A DNA stretch of 39,300 nt, taken from Bacillota bacterium. Lineage in GTDB: Bacteria; Bacillota; Clostridia; Lachnospirales; Lachnospiraceae. The stretch lies in NCBI GenBank assembly GCA_023413555.1, contig JAEZPG010000104.1, positions 1-39,300 on the forward strand, read 5' to 3'. Below the pieces are notes generated by a model. That model had not been told where the DNA came from, ran no database searches, and saw nothing but the letters and a program-made list of their open reading frames with translations. This document shows, piece by piece, positions 23,388 to 32,239 of the stretch. Position numbers and translations under genes: made by a program. Numbering within the stretch: position 1 is the stretch's first letter; each line of letters opens with the position of its first letter.

Positions 23388-24071
23388 ATGAATAAATTAA
23401 TTCAAATGGAAGGTGTCAATAAAAGTTACATCATGGGAGATCAAGAGCTTCGTGTTCTTAAGGACGTAAGTCTGACAGTGGAGAAGGGTGAATTTCTGGC
23501 GATTCTTGGACCATCTGGTTCCGGTAAATCTACGCTAATGAACCTGATTGGTTGTATGGATACTATGAATAGTGGAACCTATTATCTTGATGGCATTGCC
23601 ATTCATGAAGCAAAGGATAATCAACTTTATGAGATACGTAATAAAGAAATCGGTTTTGTCTTCCAAAAGTATCATCTAATTCCAACCTATACGGTGCTTC
23701 AGAACATAATAATGCCACTGATTATTAGGGGGATGAGATATAAGGAAGCAGTTGAAGAATGTATGGAGACCATTGAGTTTATAGGTCTTGCGGATCGAAT
23801 CAAACATAAGCCCTCGGAGCTGTCTGGTGGGCAGCAACAAAGAGTAGCTATAGCCAGAGCTCTGATTAGTAAACCTGCCATTCTTTTAGCAGATGAGCCT
23901 ACAGGGGCATTAGATTCTACTAGTGGAAATGAAGTATTAAAGCTATTTCAGAGATTAAATAATGTAGGCAATACTATTGTGATGATTACCCATAATCTTA
24001 ATGTGGCCAAGGCTGCCGGACGAACGGTAAATATTATAGATGGTGTGATTTATGAAGAAGAATTCGTGTAG
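23388..24071 (+). CDS. ABC exporter ATPase (MacB/LolD/YknY-like)
   Basis: This 227-residue ATPase has all the standard motifs: Walker A GPSGSGKST at 41-49, Q-loop FVFQKYHLIPTYTVLQN, signature LSGGQQQR at about 144-151, Walker B ILLADEPTGALD at about 165-176, and switch His in MITHN. The FQ..HLIP Q-loop and the DEPTGALDS wording are those of the MacB/LolD/YknY branch that energises FtsX-type permeases. It is the last gene of the export operon, ten bases after the repeat protein, with TTAGGAG upstream. A terminator overlaps its stop codon. Confidence 0.93.
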   Translation: MNKLIQMEGVNKSYIMGDQELRVLKDVSLTVEKGEFLAILGPSGSGKSTLMNLIGCMDTMNSGTYYLDGIAIHEAKDNQLYEIRNKEIGFVFQKYHLIPTYTVLQNIIMPLIIRGMRYKEAVEECMETIEFIGLADRIKHKPSELSGGQQQRVAIARALISKPAILLADEPTGALDSTSGNEVLKLFQRLNNVGNTIVMITHNLNVAKAAGRTVNIIDGVIYEEEFV

Positions 24072-24093
24072 TCCCAAAGGGGCTACACTTTTT
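24066..24093 (+). terminator. Terminator overlapping the end of the export operon
   Basis: A ten-base stem (24066-24075 with 24079-24088, one wobble pair) with loop AAA and five T's includes the TAG stop of the ATPase gene. Confidence 0.9.
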
Positions 24094-24139
24094 CTTTGGA
24101 TAAAATTCAATACAATTCCGTTAAGATTTTTTAACTTCA

Positions 24140-24168
24140 TTGACATTTATAACCACGAAATGTATAAT
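24140..24168 (+). promoter_or_regulatory. Perfect consensus promoter of the hydrogenase operon
   Basis: TTGACA (24140-24145), 17 bp, TATAAT (24163-24168): a full sigma-A consensus. Transcription should begin near 24175, leaving about 70 bases of leader before GTG 24248. Confidence 0.88.
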
Positions 24169-24247
24169 CTCGATAGAATTTATGGTGAAATGTACCAATA
24201 TATCACTTTGTTTTCTGCTAAATATTATCGAAAAGAGGCTGTTATTT

Positions 24248-26164
24248 GTGTTACTTATAGAAATTCTTGTTTGTTTTCCTGTATTTATAGGGCTGCTATT
24301 ATGTGCCTGTAAGAAGGAGTTGTTACAAAAACTACTGGTGTATGTATCAAGTGGAATTATAGTAACTATGGCACTTATTTTAGCAGCCCAGAACTTTTTT
24401 GTCCCTTCCAAACATATTTTTGCATACAATACGGAATGGGTCGACATGATTATGTTATTTATTGAGGTCATGATAGGAATATACATAATATATATTGGTA
24501 TAAAGAAACGGAAATACTTTGTTTCCATATTATCCGTAATCCAAATGTCTATCATCCTTTGGTTAGAGCTTAGTGGCAAAACAAAGCTCTCCATGGAATA
24601 TCACATTTATATAGATAAACTATCAATTATAATGAGTACGGTCATTGCTGTAGTAGGTTGCTTAATCTGTATTTATGCAGTAGGGTATATGAAACAATAT
24701 CATAACCATCATCAAGAGGTAAAGGATAGAAGCTTTTTCTTCATAGGTATGCTTTTTTTGTTCTTAGGTGCTATGTTTGGACTTGTATTTTCTAATCAGT
24801 TAATGTGGTTGCTGTTCTTCTGGGAGGTTACCACCTTTTGTTCTTTTTTACTGATTGGGTATACAGGATCAGAAGAAGCAGTAACCAATTCTTTACGGGC
24901 TTTATGGATGAACCTTTTAGGGGGGATTGGTTTTTCAATTGCAGTTGCCTATTGTAGTAATAAGTTTGGAATGTTAGGCTTAAATGATATTCTTGACCAA
25001 GGAAAAGAGAGTCCTGATCTAATTCTGATACCAGTATTATTTTTAGCCTTTGCTGCTCTGATTAAATCTGCTCAACTTCCTTTCTCAAGATGGCTTTTAG
25101 GGGCTATGGTAGCACCTACCCCATCCTCAGCACTGCTTCACTCGGCTACTATGGTGAAAGCGGGAGTATATTTGCTAATTCGCCTTTCCCCTACCATGCA
25201 TGGTAGCATAGCAGGATTCTTGGTGACCACCATTGGTGGCTTCACCTTTGTAATGGCTTCTTTACTAGCCATTTCGCAGCGTGATGCTAAAAAGCTTTTG
25301 GCATACTCCACCATTGCCAACTTAGGCCTCATCGCTGCCTGTGCCGGTGTTGGAACGACAGAATCTATTTGGGCAGCTGTACTATTAGTAGTGTTCCATG
25401 CTGTTTCTAAATCCTTAATGTTCTTATCAGTAGGCGCTGTAGAGAATATCACAGGAAGTAGAGATATTGAGGACATGCATGGATTAATCGTAAAATTGCC
25501 AGAGATGGCGTTAGTTTTGATTATAGGAATCGCAGGAATGTTTTTGGCGCCTTTTGGAATGCTGATTTCAAAATGGGCCGCCTTAAAATCTTTTGTGGAT
25601 TCGGATAGTATGTTACTTATCTTTTTCCTTATCTTTGGAAGCGCAGCTACTTTGTTCTATTGGACAAAATGGATTAGCAAATTAGTTGCAGTATTACATA
25701 ACAGTGAGAGGTTACCTACTAGAGTGAAGGGAAATCAATGGTTATCATTATTGTCACATGCTAGTATCATGGTATCTTTATGCGTATTGTTCCCGTTGAT
25801 TTCGGATAATTTGATTGAGCCATATCTGGTAGATATATTTGGAGCAACAGCGCCAACGGTTATTCGACAGGGCAATATAAATATAATGGGTCTAATGCTT
25901 GCAACCATTGCAGTGATTCCATTTGCCATTCGTTTTCTTACCTTTAGTAAACATAATAAGATAGTGCCATCTTATATGGCAGGGGTAAATAAGGGGGATG
26001 ACCGAAATTTTGTAGACTCCTTTGGTGAACAGAAAAAGATGTACTTGGCAAACTGGTATCTTGAGGATTATGTCGGAGAAAAGCGATTATTGAAACCTGC
26101 AATTATATGTAGTGGATTTTTTATTGCAATTCTAATCATCGTCGGAGTTGGAGGCGTATTGTAA
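24248..26164 (+). CDS. echA: Ech hydrogenase subunit A (NuoL/ND5-like ion-pumping subunit)
   Basis: This large integral membrane protein (638 residues from the chosen start, about 16 helices) is of the NuoL/Mrp antiporter family. The conserved central segment reads KSAQLPFSRWLLGAMVAPTPSSALLHSATMVKAG, with the Lys and His residues of the proton path. In Ech complexes this subunit couples ferredoxin-driven H2 evolution to ion translocation. The frame extends upstream to 24140, but that TTG is the -35 box of the promoter, so it cannot be the start. GTG 24248 has AAAGAGG nine bases upstream. ATG 24182 would leave almost no leader. The stop overlaps the echB start by one base. Confidence 0.87.
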   Translation: MLLIEILVCFPVFIGLLLCACKKELLQKLLVYVSSGIIVTMALILAAQNFFVPSKHIFAYNTEWVDMIMLFIEVMIGIYIIYIGIKKRKYFVSILSVIQMSIILWLELSGKTKLSMEYHIYIDKLSIIMSTVIAVVGCLICIYAVGYMKQYHNHHQEVKDRSFFFIGMLFLFLGAMFGLVFSNQLMWLLFFWEVTTFCSFLLIGYTGSEEAVTNSLRALWMNLLGGIGFSIAVAYCSNKFGMLGLNDILDQGKESPDLILIPVLFLAFAALIKSAQLPFSRWLLGAMVAPTPSSALLHSATMVKAGVYLLIRLSPTMHGSIAGFLVTTIGGFTFVMASLLAISQRDAKKLLAYSTIANLGLIAACAGVGTTESIWAAVLLVVFHAVSKSLMFLSVGAVENITGSRDIEDMHGLIVKLPEMALVLIIGIAGMFLAPFGMLISKWAALKSFVDSDSMLLIFFLIFGSAATLFYWTKWISKLVAVLHNSERLPTRVKGNQWLSLLSHASIMVSLCVLFPLISDNLIEPYLVDIFGATAPTVIRQGNINIMGLMLATIAVIPFAIRFLTFSKHNKIVPSYMAGVNKGDDRNFVDSFGEQKKMYLANWYLEDYVGEKRLLKPAIICSGFFIAILIIVGVGGVL

Positions 26165-27039
26165 TGGGTGCAGAGACGATAAAATTATTTTCTATACTTA
26201 CTTTTGTTTTATTAGGACCTTTTTTGGGTGGCTTATTACAAGGATTGGACCGCAAGCTTACAGCACGGCTAGAGGGAAGAGTTGGGCCACCAATATTACA
26301 GCCAATTTATGATGTTTCTAAGTTATTTGGTAAAGATAAAGTGGTAGTGAATAATCTGCAGAACTTCTTCATTATCGGATACCTTGTGTTTATTGTATTT
26401 ACAGGTGGCTTGTTTTTTGCAGGTGGAGATATTCTGCTGGTACTATTTGCCCTCACTTTGGCAGAAATCTATCTGATTATGGCATCTTGTTCCTCTAATT
26501 CTCCGTACGCAACCATGGGAGCTCAGAGAGAGTTGATACAAATGGTTTCCTACGAACCAATGTTACTACTGGTTGCTATTGGTTTTTATAAGGCAACAGG
26601 CAGCTTTAGTGTGGAAGATATCTTAAAAAGTAATGAATCACTGTTGCGCTATTTACCAGGTATATTTGTAGGATTCCTGTTTATTTTAACAATAAAGTTT
26701 AGAAAATCACCATTTGATTTTAGCACGTCTCATCATGCTCATCAAGAAATGGTGAAGGGGACAACCGCAGAATTTTCAGGTCGAGTGCTAGGGATTACTG
26801 AGATTGCCCATTGGTATGAAACAGTTTTCTTGTTAGGAATGGTAATTTTATTCTTTGGAGCTTCTAGCCTTTCCTCTTTGGTAATTGGGATTGTAGCTTG
26901 CTTCATTGCATATTTCTTTGAAATTATCATAGATATTACGTGTGCCAGAATGAAATGGCAGAATATGTTACAAATTACATGGATTGTAGCAGTTGTACTC
27001 GGTATGACTAACCTTCTAATCCTTAATTATTTAATATAG
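26164..27039 (+). CDS. echB: Ech hydrogenase subunit B (NuoH/HycD-like)
   Basis: The 291-residue membrane protein has about eight helices and is of the NuoH/HyfC/HycD family, which links the soluble arm to the membrane arm. The conserved loop ARLEGRVGPPILQPIYDVSKLFGKD is at about 34-58. The acidic loop with SPFDFSTSHHAHQEMVKGTTAEFSG (about 179-203) corresponds to the quinone-site/E-channel region of complex I. The length is normal for EchB. Its ATG overlaps the echA stop (TAATG), so the two are translationally coupled. Confidence 0.92.
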   Translation: MGAETIKLFSILTFVLLGPFLGGLLQGLDRKLTARLEGRVGPPILQPIYDVSKLFGKDKVVVNNLQNFFIIGYLVFIVFTGGLFFAGGDILLVLFALTLAEIYLIMASCSSNSPYATMGAQRELIQMVSYEPMLLLVAIGFYKATGSFSVEDILKSNESLLRYLPGIFVGFLFILTIKFRKSPFDFSTSHHAHQEMVKGTTAEFSGRVLGITEIAHWYETVFLLGMVILFFGASSLSSLVIGIVACFIAYFFEIIIDITCARMKWQNMLQITWIVAVVLGMTNLLILNYLI

Positions 27040-27061
27040 AGTAAAACGAGGGAGGAATATT

Positions 27062-27487
27062 ATGTCGTTTATATCAAAATCTCCTTGGGTTATTCACTAT
27101 GATGGTTCCAGCTGTAATGGATGCGACATAGAAGTACTGGCTTGTCTAACCCCTGTCTATGATGCAGAACGTTTTGGTATAGTAAATACCGGAAATCCTA
27201 AGCATGCAGATATCTTCCTTGTTACTGGTGGAGTGAATACACAGAATAAAGAGGTTGTTCAGCAGATTTACAATCAGATGCCAGAGCCTAAGGTGGTTGT
27301 TGCAATAGGTATTTGTGCCTGTAATGGCGGTGTATTCAAGGATTGTTATAATATCATCGGAGGTGTAGACCAAGTAATTCCTGTAGATGTGTATGTCCCA
27401 GGATGTGCTGCAAGACCGGAGGCCATTATAGATGGCATTGTAAAAGCAATCGGTATTTTAAAGGAGAAAGAAGGTATCAAACTATAG
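27062..27487 (+). CDS. echC: Ech hydrogenase small subunit C (NuoB-like, one [4Fe-4S])
   Basis: The 141-residue protein is the NuoB/HycG-type small subunit holding the proximal [4Fe-4S] cluster. The likely ligands are Cys18 and Cys21 (SSCNGCD), a cysteine in GICACNGG and the cysteine in VPGCAARPE. It passes electrons from the ferredoxin subunit to the NiFe site. No Tat signal is present, consistent with a cytoplasm-facing complex. AGGGAGG lies just upstream. Order and sizes match echABCDEF. The next gene starts immediately after its stop. Confidence 0.93.
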   Translation: MSFISKSPWVIHYDGSSCNGCDIEVLACLTPVYDAERFGIVNTGNPKHADIFLVTGGVNTQNKEVVQQIYNQMPEPKVVVAIGICACNGGVFKDCYNIIGGVDQVIPVDVYVPGCAARPEAIIDGIVKAIGILKEKEGIKL

Positions 27488-27835
27488 ATGGAACAGACAA
27501 TTAAACTTGTTGATAGAGATAAATTGATTACGGAAACATTACATTATAAGCATGATGGATACCGTTTGGTGCAAATATGTGCAACGAAACTAACAGATGG
27601 CTTTGAGCTTACCTATTCCTTTGATTTACATAATCGATTAGAGGCGGTTCGTATTCAGATACAACCGGAGGAAGAAGTTACAAGTATTAGTAGCATCTAT
27701 AGTTATGCATTTTTATATGAGAACGAAATGAAGGATTTGTTTGGCATTAAGATTACTATGATTTCACTGGATTACCAAGGTAATTTTTATCGTACAGCGA
27801 TAAAAACTCCATTTAACACGCCAAAAGGAGAGTAA
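27488..27835 (+). CDS. echD: Ech hydrogenase subunit D (NuoC-like 30-kDa family)
   Basis: The 115-residue protein corresponds to the short NuoC/HycE-N-terminal-like subunit. The telltale C-terminal half reads SIYSYAFLYENEMKDLFGIKI, matching the Y..A...ERE..D.FG pattern of the 30-kDa family. It carries no cofactor and helps assemble the electron-transfer arm. Its ATG follows the echC stop directly and the ribosome binding site is weak, so coupling to echC translation is likely. Confidence 0.88.
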   Translation: MEQTIKLVDRDKLITETLHYKHDGYRLVQICATKLTDGFELTYSFDLHNRLEAVRIQIQPEEEVTSISSIYSYAFLYENEMKDLFGIKITMISLDYQGNFYRTAIKTPFNTPKGE

Positions 27836-27839
27836 AGCT

Positions 27840-28919
27840 ATGTCGCAAAGAACTATTGTACCATTTGGACCACAGCATCCTGTACTTCCTGAACCAATTC
27901 ATTTAGATTTGGTGTTGGAAGATGAAAAGGTATTAGAAGCGATTCCTTCCATTGGATTTGTGCATAGAGGGTTAGAAAAGTTGGTGGAAAAGAGAGATTA
28001 CATAGACTATGTTTATGTTGCAGAACGAATTTGTGGGATTTGTAGCTTTATGCATGGTATGGGTTACTGTCAATCTATTGAAGAGATTATGAAGGTAGAG
28101 GTACCCGAGAGAGCCAACTATTTACGGGTTATTTGGTCTGAGTTATCACGGATTCATAGTCATCTATTATGGCTTGGACTACTTGCTGATGCCTTTGGAT
28201 TTGAGAGCTTATTTATGCAGTCTTGGAGATTACGGGAGAAAGTACTGGATATGTTCGAGTATTCCACAGGTGGTCGAGTGATATTTTCAGTGAATAAAAT
28301 TGGTGGTGTTCGCAGGGATATGGACGACGAGATGCTTGCCCTGTTCTTATCTGTGTTAAAGGATATGAAGAAGGAAATAGAAGGTATTGCCAAGGTGTTC
28401 CTGTCTGATTATTCTGTGAATACCAGATTACAAGGTGTTGGCTTACTAACAAAACAACAGGCGTATGATCTAGGAGCTGTTGGACCTATGGCACGAGCAA
28501 GCGGAATTCATGCTGATATTCGCCAGACCGGATATGCTGCCTATGGTCAATTGGAATTTGCACCAATTGTATCAGAAGTGGGAGACAGCTATGCTCGTTG
28601 TGATGTTAGAATAAAGGAAATCTTCCAATCCATAGCTTTAATTGAAGAGGCCATTGGTAAGATACCTTCTGGAGAGATTAGTGCTGTAGTTAAGGGAACT
28701 CCAAATGGCGAATTTTTCGCAAGACTGGAGCAACCTAGAGGAGAGGTTATCTATTATAGCAAAGGAAATGGTACGAAGTTTCTGGACCGTATGCGGGTAA
28801 GGACCCCTACTTTTGCAAACCTTCCTGCTATGCTGGAGACTTTAAAGGGCTCTGATCTGGCAGACATACCTATCTTGATTTTAACAATTGATCCATGTAT
28901 CAGTTGTACTGAGAGGTGA
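27840..28919 (+). CDS. echE: Ech hydrogenase large subunit E ([NiFe] catalytic subunit)
   Basis: The 359-residue NuoD-related subunit carries both NiFe motifs: RICGIC with Cys65 and Cys68, and DPCISC with Cys353 and Cys356. These four cysteines bind Ni and Fe, so this is a hydrogenase and not complex I, whose NuoD lacks them. It reduces protons with electrons from ferredoxin, or the reverse. The protein ends three residues after the last cysteine (CTER), with no C-terminal extension to be removed. AAAAGGAG supports the start. It lies in the middle of the ech gene run. Confidence 0.95.
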   Translation: MSQRTIVPFGPQHPVLPEPIHLDLVLEDEKVLEAIPSIGFVHRGLEKLVEKRDYIDYVYVAERICGICSFMHGMGYCQSIEEIMKVEVPERANYLRVIWSELSRIHSHLLWLGLLADAFGFESLFMQSWRLREKVLDMFEYSTGGRVIFSVNKIGGVRRDMDDEMLALFLSVLKDMKKEIEGIAKVFLSDYSVNTRLQGVGLLTKQQAYDLGAVGPMARASGIHADIRQTGYAAYGQLEFAPIVSEVGDSYARCDVRIKEIFQSIALIEEAIGKIPSGEISAVVKGTPNGEFFARLEQPRGEVIYYSKGNGTKFLDRMRVRTPTFANLPAMLETLKGSDLADIPILILTIDPCISCTER

Positions 28920-28923
28920 TAAG

Positions 28924-29298
28924 ATGAAACTAATGACTTTTACTAAAATTGCCTTTCATAATTTATTATCAAAGCCTGTAACAAGATTGTATCCAAAGGT
29001 TCCTATGGTAGTGAAACCAGGGGCCAGGGGGCATATACAAAACGAGGTGGAGTTGTGTATCTTTTGTGGAATCTGTTCGAAACGATGTCCAACTTCCTGT
29101 ATTCAGGTAAATCGAGCGGAGAGCATTTGGGAGATTGATCGTTTTGGATGCCTTGCTTGTGGGTTATGTGTCGAGGTTTGTCCAAAAAAATGCCTAGTAA
29201 TGAAGGAACAATACACTGCTCCCCAGGCAAAAAAATATTGGGATCGGTATGAACAGAGGAAACCAGGCAATGAAGAAGAGGATTCAAAGTTACAATAG
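28924..29298 (+). CDS. echF: Ech hydrogenase subunit F (2x[4Fe-4S] polyferredoxin)
   Basis: The 124-residue protein has two classical cluster motifs: CIFCGICSKRCP (about 41-52) followed by TSC, and CLACGLCVEVCP (about 78-89). It is the NuoI/HycF-like entry subunit that takes electrons from soluble ferredoxin. The frame could open upstream inside echE, but GAGAGGTGATAAG before ATG 28924 fixes the start four bases after the echE stop. The last 30 residues are charged and lack cofactors. Confidence 0.93.
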   Translation: MKLMTFTKIAFHNLLSKPVTRLYPKVPMVVKPGARGHIQNEVELCIFCGICSKRCPTSCIQVNRAESIWEIDRFGCLACGLCVEVCPKKCLVMKEQYTAPQAKKYWDRYEQRKPGNEEEDSKLQ

Positions 29299-29318
29299 AA
29301 AGGAAGTCGTGATTGGTT

Positions 29319-29660
29319 ATGCATGAGTATCATAAAGCAATTCATATCATAGAACACGCCATCGAGGAGGCAAAGAAGCAGGGAAAAACAAAAGTGACTA
29401 AGATTAATCTGGTCATCGGAGATAGCTCAGGATTTTCAGGAGAAACCATAGCCCTTCATTTTGAAGAGGCAGCAGTTGGGACAATCTGTGAAGGGGCGAA
29501 GGTCCATGTGACGCCGGTTAAGACCATGCTTAGATGTCCGAATTGCAAGGAGTTATTTGCAAGAAAACCATTTGATTTTAAATGTCCACACTGTAATACA
29601 GAGGGTGTTCCAAGCGAAGTTGGAAAGGAAATGGCGATTGAAAGTATAGAGGCTATATGA
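29319..29660 (+). CDS. hypA: Hydrogenase nickel-insertion protein HypA
   Basis: This nickel chaperone delivers Ni to the large subunit. The mature N terminus MHE, whose His2 binds nickel, requires ATG 29319; the frame also runs two codons further upstream to a TTG. The zinc site is CPNC...CPHC (about 71-92). 113 residues is normal. It follows echF by about 20 bases, so structural and maturation genes are one transcription unit. Its stop overlaps the hypF start (ATGA). Its usual GTPase partner, HypB, is not encoded in the window. Confidence 0.93.
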   Translation: MHEYHKAIHIIEHAIEEAKKQGKTKVTKINLVIGDSSGFSGETIALHFEEAAVGTICEGAKVHVTPVKTMLRCPNCKELFARKPFDFKCPHCNTEGVPSEVGKEMAIESIEAI

Positions 29661-31975
29661 GTAAACAATCTACCTATTGGATAATTGTATATGGAGTTGT
29701 ACAAGGCGTTGGATTTCGCCCGTTTATAAAGCGTCTGGCAAAAGAGCTGGCAGTTGTAGGAAAGGTGAAGAACGAAAAAGGTTGTGTTCAAATTCTTACA
29801 ACTGGCAGTAAAGGCCAGCTTTCTTTATTTGTAGAGAAAATTAAGAAGTGCCCGCCTTATGGTGCCATGATTGATCATTTGGAATACAAAGAAGTTCCTG
29901 TTATCTATATGGAGGATTTTTTAATTATAGATAGTAAAGAGAACATGTATGAGGAAGGCCAATCAAATATGGTTCAGATTAAGCCTTTCATTCAAGTTGG
30001 AGTGGATCTGCCAATTTGTCCGAACTGTGAAAAAGAACTATATGAGAAATCCAATCGAAGATATCGTCACCCGTTGATTAGTTGTGTGCAATGTGGCCCA
30101 AGGTACTCCATTATAAAGAGTTTGCCCTATGATCGCCCTAACACAACCATGGATGGTTATCCACTTTGTAAAAAATGTGAGGCTGAATATGGTGGATGGG
30201 ATAAGGCAGGGAATTCTTTGAGAGTGCATGCACAGACCATTAGCTGTATGGACTGTGGGCCAGAATTGCTATTTTATACAGCGGGAACGAATGAAACAGT
30301 ACAAAGAGAACATGCTCTTTTGAAGGCCATTTCTGTCCTAGAATATGGAGGCGTGATAGCAGTTAAGGGAATTGGAGGCTATCATTTTGTTTGTAAACCG
30401 GGAAGTATTGCTGCGGTGTATCAGTTACGTCAGATAAAACAAAGGGATAGAAAGCCATTTGCCGTCATGTTTCGTACTATGGAGCAGATTAGAAGCTATT
30501 GTGATGTAACACCTTTCGAGGAACCTTTGCTTTTGTCTAAAGAAAGACCGATTGTCTTACTAAAAAGAAGGAATACAGAATTTGTTGCAGAGAATATATG
30601 TAAAGAGGTTTATAAAGATAGCTTGTATTTAGGGGCTTTTCTTCCTTATACCGCAATTCAATGTCTTTTATTGGATGCTTGTGGGCCACTGGTATTTACA
30701 AGTGGCAATATAACGAATGAACCGATTCTTTGGGAGGATAAAAGTATAATAGCCATATCCTCTAAACTAAATGGTATCTTGTATCATACTCGGCCAATTC
30801 ATGTGTCAATGGATGATTCTGTCGTTCAGATAGTTGCCGGAAGAACACAGCTGATTCGTAGGGCCAGAGGCTACGTTCCCTCGGTCATCTCCATAAGCGA
30901 TAAGGAAGGAGAACAATTTGCGGCAGGAGGGGATCTTAAAGCGATATTTGGATATTGTCGTGATGGAGATGCCTATCTTTCTCAATACATTGGGGATTTG
31001 GAGCAAGTCGGTAATGATAAGATGTACAGGTGGAATCGAGACCACATGAAATCAATCTTTCAGTTTGAGCCAAAGACTTTCCTTGTAGATTATCATGAGG
31101 GATATTATTCACATAAAATGACATATGAATGGATAGATACAATGGACCATGGGCACTCCATTACGAAGCCTGTTAAGAAAGTGCAGCATCATCACGCCCA
31201 TATTGCCTCGGTAATGGCTGAGCATAAGGTACATGAAGTCATTGGGATAGCCTTCGACGGAACTGGTCTTGGAGAGGATAGGGCTGTATGGGGAAGTGAG
31301 TTCTTAATATGCAGGGAACAGCATTATATTCGTCGGGGGCATCTTGCCTATGTTTCTGTTGTAGGTTATGACAATGCAGTAGTCAATGCTTCCATTATGG
31401 CAGCCTGTCATCTGCATGCTGCCGGTATTACACTGGATACACCTCAATCTACTCTGCTTTCTTCAGCAATGGATGCCAAGATAAATACTGTTGCCTGCAG
31501 TAGCATGGGACGTCTCTTTGATGCAGTGGCTGCAATTCTTAATCTTTGTCATTATAATAGTTATGAAGGGGAATGTGCTATTGCGTTGGAGACAGCTGCC
31601 TTGCAGGGCAATAAAGAGCATATGATGCATATTCCTGTAGAAATAGTAAGCATGGATGGCATGTATTGTGTCGATCAAAGTAGCCTCATTAGGATTCTTT
31701 ATCAGGCTGTGGAGGATAAGAAAAATGTATGTGACTTGGCATTATCGTTTCATTATTGGGTGATAGTTATGATTGGACAAATGTGTCGTCTCCTTCGAGA
31801 TGAGTACGGACTAAACAGTGTTGCTTTAAGTGGAGGTGTCTTTGTCAACCGCATTCTATTAGAAAATACCATCATTCAATTAGAGAAAGATGGTTTTCAG
31901 GTCTTAATTAATGAAAAGGTGCCATGTGGTGATGGTGGAATCGCTCTTGGACAATTATATGTCGGGCAATGGTGA
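29657..31975 (+). CDS. hypF: Carbamoyltransferase HypF
   Basis: The 772-residue protein makes the carbamoyl group that becomes the CN ligands of the NiFe site. Domains in order: acylphosphatase (about 5-90, GVVQGVGFRPFIKRLA), paired zinc fingers (about 115-205, CPNCEKEL, SCVQCGPRY, CKKC, CMDCGPEL), YrdC-like (about 210-390), and Kae1-like carbamoyltransferase (about 405-772, with HHHAHIASVMAEH and ALSGGVFVN). All domains are complete. It works with HypE, whose C-terminal cysteine accepts the carbamoyl group. It overlaps hypA by four bases. Confidence 0.96.
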   Translation: MSKQSTYWIIVYGVVQGVGFRPFIKRLAKELAVVGKVKNEKGCVQILTTGSKGQLSLFVEKIKKCPPYGAMIDHLEYKEVPVIYMEDFLIIDSKENMYEEGQSNMVQIKPFIQVGVDLPICPNCEKELYEKSNRRYRHPLISCVQCGPRYSIIKSLPYDRPNTTMDGYPLCKKCEAEYGGWDKAGNSLRVHAQTISCMDCGPELLFYTAGTNETVQREHALLKAISVLEYGGVIAVKGIGGYHFVCKPGSIAAVYQLRQIKQRDRKPFAVMFRTMEQIRSYCDVTPFEEPLLLSKERPIVLLKRRNTEFVAENICKEVYKDSLYLGAFLPYTAIQCLLLDACGPLVFTSGNITNEPILWEDKSIIAISSKLNGILYHTRPIHVSMDDSVVQIVAGRTQLIRRARGYVPSVISISDKEGEQFAAGGDLKAIFGYCRDGDAYLSQYIGDLEQVGNDKMYRWNRDHMKSIFQFEPKTFLVDYHEGYYSHKMTYEWIDTMDHGHSITKPVKKVQHHHAHIASVMAEHKVHEVIGIAFDGTGLGEDRAVWGSEFLICREQHYIRRGHLAYVSVVGYDNAVVNASIMAACHLHAAGITLDTPQSTLLSSAMDAKINTVACSSMGRLFDAVAAILNLCHYNSYEGECAIALETAALQGNKEHMMHIPVEIVSMDGMYCVDQSSLIRILYQAVEDKKNVCDLALSFHYWVIVMIGQMCRLLRDEYGLNSVALSGGVFVNRILLENTIIQLEKDGFQVLINEKVPCGDGGIALGQLYVGQW

Positions 31976-31994
31976 CAAAAAGGAGGTAAAAGTA

Positions 31995-32216
31995 ATGTGT
32001 ATCGCAGTACCGGGAGTCGTAATAAAGATAGAAGGCTCAATAGCCTGGGTAGATTATTCAGGTAATGTTATCGAAGCAAAATGCGGCCTTGTGCCCATTC
32101 AGATAGGGGATCGGGTACTTGTCCATGCAGGCTGTATTCTACAAAAAATGACTTCCTTTGAACATCAACAACTACTGGAATTATTGGATGAAATTGAGGC
32201 ACTGGACACGATATAA
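31995..32216 (+). CDS. hypC: Hydrogenase maturation chaperone HypC
   Basis: The 73-residue protein begins MCIAVPG; Cys2, essential in HypC for holding the Fe(CN)2CO unit with HypD, is present. AAGGAGG at 31980-31986 fixes ATG 31995, although an open frame extends upstream into the end of hypF. It lies between hypF and hypD, as in many hyp operons. Confidence 0.94.
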   Translation: MCIAVPGVVIKIEGSIAWVDYSGNVIEAKCGLVPIQIGDRVLVHAGCILQKMTSFEHQQLLELLDEIEALDTI

Positions 32217-32239
32217 ATGAAACAAAAGTGAGGCAAAGA

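Noticed and set aside
24121..24594. 157-codon minus-strand frame covering the ech promoter region
   Set aside because: It runs opposite the echA start and the consensus promoter; composition is that of an antisense shadow.
24248..29298. Respiratory complex I (nuo) operon
   Set aside because: NuoE/F/G-type NADH subunits are absent, and the NuoD-like subunit has both NiFe cysteine motifs (RICGIC, DPCISC). hyp genes follow directly. This is an Ech-type hydrogenase.
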